Shown here: piece after piece, positions 5,653 to 6,945 of the stretch
Numbering within the stretch: position 1 is the first letter of the stretch
Layout: each line of letters begins with the position of its first letter
Source: Tepidimicrobium sp.
GTDB lineage: Bacteria; Bacillota; Clostridia; Tissierellales; Tepidimicrobiaceae
DNA length: 6,945 nucleotides
Assembly (NCBI GenBank): GCA_012839395.1
Contig: DUNJ01000031.1
Coordinates: 1 to 6,945 of the forward strand
Direction: 5' to 3'
Program-made: the position numbers and the translations under genes
The notes under the pieces: generated by a model
What the model was told of the DNA's origin: nothing
What the model saw: only the letters and a program-made list of their open reading frames with translations
The model's database searches: none

Positions 5653-6447
5653 ATGAGGGCTTTATGGACGGCAGCTACTGGTATGAAGGCACAACAGTTT
5701 AATATTGATACCATTGCAAACAATCTATCCAATGTAAACACTACATCCTTTAAAAATCAAAGGGCTGAATTTAAGGATCTATTCTACACCACGTTGAGGA
5801 GAACCAACTTGACCGATGAGGAGGGAAGACCAGTCAATCTGCAGGTAGGACATGGATCCATGCCTACCGGTACTAAAAGGGATTTTACCCAGGGCAGCTT
5901 TATAGAAACTAACAATGTATTCGATGTAGCCATCGATGGAGAAGGGTTCTTTGCAGTGAGATTGCCTAATGGGGATATAAGATATACCAGAGATGGTAGC
6001 TTTAAGCTTAGTATAGATGGAAATGACGGAACATTAGTTACCACCGAAGGGTATATAGTGTTGGATGAAAACAATAATAGGATAAGAATAAGAAGGGGAT
6101 TAACCGATATAGATATAGATGAACTGGGTTATATAAGGGGAAAAGATGAGGCGGAGAACTTTGTAAATTTAGGAAGGCTGAAATTAGTCAATTTCACCAA
6201 CCCGGAGGGACTTCTATCCGAGGGGTTAAACTTATATAGCGCTACTGTAGCCTCGGGAGGAGAAATAGCCATAGGAGCAGGACAGATGAGGGGCAGAATA
6301 GTTCAGGGTTATTTGGAGAGCTCCAATGTCCAGGTGGTGGATGAAATGGTGAAGATGATAACAGCTCAAAGAGCCTATGAGATCAATTCAAAAACTATAC
6401 AGACCTCGGATGAAATGCTTCAACTGGTTAACAATCTAAAGCGATAA
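5653..6447 (+). CDS. flgG: Flagellar distal-rod protein FlgG (FlhP-like)
   Basis: FlgG forms the distal rod, the drive shaft between the basal body and hook. The 264-aa length is canonical. The N-terminal helix motif is LWTAATGMKAQQFNIDTIAN (4-23) followed by NLSNVNTTSFKNQRAEF. The core motif DFTQGSFIETNNVFDVAIDG (77-96) and GFFAVRLPNG are typical, and the C-terminal helix is VQGYLESSNVQVVDEMVKMI (217-236) then TAQRAYEINSKTIQTSDEML. Start ATG 5653 is seven nt after GGAGG at 5641-5645, whose first G is the last base of the flgF stop codon, so the two genes are probably translationally coupled. It lies within the mreB-flgF-flgG-flgJ unit. Its closer match to canonical FlgG than the preceding gene supports the labels. 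Confidence 0.95.
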   Translation: MRALWTAATGMKAQQFNIDTIANNLSNVNTTSFKNQRAEFKDLFYTTLRRTNLTDEEGRPVNLQVGHGSMPTGTKRDFTQGSFIETNNVFDVAIDGEGFFAVRLPNGDIRYTRDGSFKLSIDGNDGTLVTTEGYIVLDENNNRIRIRRGLTDIDIDELGYIRGKDEAENFVNLGRLKLVNFTNPEGLLSEGLNLYSATVASGGEIAIGAGQMRGRIVQGYLESSNVQVVDEMVKMITAQRAYEINSKTIQTSDEMLQLVNNLKR

Positions 6448-6460
6448 TGAGGTGAGTTAG

Positions 6461-6778
6461 ATGAGGATAGATGATTTTGACATGGCAGAGCCTACGGCCT
6501 TGCTCCATAGGAAATTGCAGGGAGCCAAGGAGAATAAAGACGATGAGGCTTTAAAGCGGGTATGCCAGGATTTTGAATCCATATTCTTGAATATAATGTT
6601 AAAGGAGATGCAAAAGACGGTACCTGAAGATGGATTCATAGAGAAAGGTACAGGAACAAAGATATTCGAAGAGATGTATCTTGAAGAATTATCCCAAGAG
6701 ATGGCCCGTAAAGATGACGGATTGGGGATAGCTAAGATGCTATATGAACAGTTTAAAAGTGAGAATATAATTTTATAG
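6461..6778 (+). CDS. flgJ: Stand-alone FlgJ-type rod-binding (rod cap) protein
   Basis: The 105-aa product corresponds to the N-terminal rod-binding domain of FlgJ, which caps the growing flagellar rod and helps assemble rod subunits. Recognisable blocks are CQDFESIFLNIMLKEMQKTV (35-54), a loop GFIEKGTGTKIF and the helical MYLEELSQEMARKDDGLGIA (72-91) followed by KMLYEQF. The C-terminal muramidase domain of proteobacterial FlgJ is absent, and a terminator follows the stop within about 10 nt, so this is the short form and not a truncation by the window. Start ATG 6461 follows GAGGTG (6449-6454), 13 nt after the flgG stop. It is the last gene of the flagellar rod unit. Family assignment rests on the sequence pattern and on following flgF and flgG. 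Confidence 0.85.
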   Translation: MRIDDFDMAEPTALLHRKLQGAKENKDDEALKRVCQDFESIFLNIMLKEMQKTVPEDGFIEKGTGTKIFEEMYLEELSQEMARKDDGLGIAKMLYEQFKSENIIL

Positions 6779-6787
6779 AAAAAAGAT

Positions 6788-6831
6788 AAAAAAACCCGGA
6801 GATAGAGGGGGATCTCTCTCTGGGTTTTTTT
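6788..6831 (+). terminator. Intrinsic terminator after flgJ, potentially bidirectional
   Basis: A run of seven A and CCC (6788-6797) pairs with GGG and seven T (6822-6831). Inside, GGAGATAGA (6798-6806) pairs with TCTCTCTCT (6813-6821), with one wobble and one T-C mismatch, closing a GGGGGA loop. The T-run ends the mreB-flgFGJ transcript. The A-tract on the left gives a T-tract on the other strand, so it could also stop transcripts from the tRNA side. Confidence 0.9.
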
Positions 6832-6837
6832 ACAATT

Positions 6838-6866
6838 AAAAAGAAAGATTGAAAGTCAATCTTTCT
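6838..6866 (-). terminator. Intrinsic terminator of the tRNA-Pro transcript
   Basis: AGAAAGATTGA (6842-6852) and TCAATCTTTCT (6856-6866) form an 11-bp perfect stem with a 3-nt loop. Read on the - strand it is followed by TTTTT (complement of 6838-6842). It starts 3 nt past the tRNA CCA end. Confidence 0.8.
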
Positions 6867-6869
6867 AAA

Positions 6870-6945
6870 TGGTCGGGGTGGAGGGATTTGAACCCCCGGC
6901 CCCATGCTCCCAAAGCACGTGCGCTTCCAAACTGCGCTACACCCC
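6870..6945 (-). tRNA. tRNA-Pro (anticodon UGG), missing its first 5' base at the window edge
   Basis: Read on the - strand the gene gives a D-arm GCGC/GCGC, anticodon arm CGTGC-TTTGGGA-GCATG with anticodon TGG (plus-strand 6910-6912), a short variable loop, T-arm GGGGG-TTCAAAT-CCCTC with one G-T pair, and acceptor 3' strand CACCCCG with discriminator A. The CCA end is encoded (6870-6872). The visible 76 nt lack only the first acceptor base, expected to be C pairing with G at 6874 on the plus strand. UGG can read all four proline codons by wobble. It converges on flgJ. Confidence 0.96.

Noticed and set aside
1..6945. Mobile elements, CRISPR arrays, riboswitches, toxin-antitoxin or defence genes
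   Set aside because: No transposase, integrase, spaced direct repeats or long structured leader was seen. Every gene fits the conserved murA-spoIID-spoIIQ-spoIIID-mbl-flagellar rod cluster, so no new multi-gene system is claimed.

Overview
The window looks like chromosomal DNA of a motile, endospore-forming member of the Firmicutes, most likely a Clostridia-type anaerobe. The evidence is the gene order murA - spoIID - spoIIQ - spoIIID - mreB/mbl - flgF(flhO) - flgG(flhP), the same backbone as the murAA-to-flhP region of Bacillus subtilis. Purine-rich Shine-Dalgarno sites precede every gene with a visible start, and AGG/AGA (Arg) and ATA (Ile) codons are used heavily. A stand-alone FlgJ-type rod-binding protein and a SpoIIQ that keeps its LytM metal ligands fit a clostridial lineage better than Bacillus. 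The species cannot be named from the sequence.

Layout on the + strand. Positions 1-1124 hold the 3' part of murA (peptidoglycan precursor synthesis; about 40 N-terminal codons lie outside the window). A good sigma-E promoter candidate with a possible SpoIIID box follows, then spoIID (1191-2222) and a long intrinsic terminator. A sigma-F-like promoter begins directly after the terminator T-tract and precedes spoIIQ (2371-3108). spoIIID (3198-3479) follows; its last codons are written through a terminator-like hairpin. An extended -10 promoter then leads into a tightly packed unit of mreB/mbl (3546-4583), flgF (4601-5641), flgG (5653-6447) and a flgJ-like gene (6461-6778), closed by a terminator. 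On the - strand a tRNA-Pro(UGG) gene, missing one base at the window edge, converges on it with its own terminator. No gene-free stretch reaches 300 bases.

How the genes fit together. MurA supplies the first committed step of wall synthesis, and MreB/Mbl guides lateral wall insertion. SpoIID (mother cell) and SpoIIQ (forespore) act on the septal wall and link the two membranes during engulfment. SpoIIID is the mother-cell regulator between the sigma-E and sigma-K stages. FlgF, FlgG and FlgJ build the flagellar rod. Terminators at the spoIID, spoIIID and flgJ ends separate mother-cell, forespore and vegetative transcription.

The locus as a whole is well known, and I do not see a new multi-gene system in it. 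The points most worth checking are the spoIIID terminator that precedes its own stop codon (a predicted non-stop mRNA), a candidate SpoIIID operator at the spoIID start site, and an apparent internal domain duplication in FlgF.
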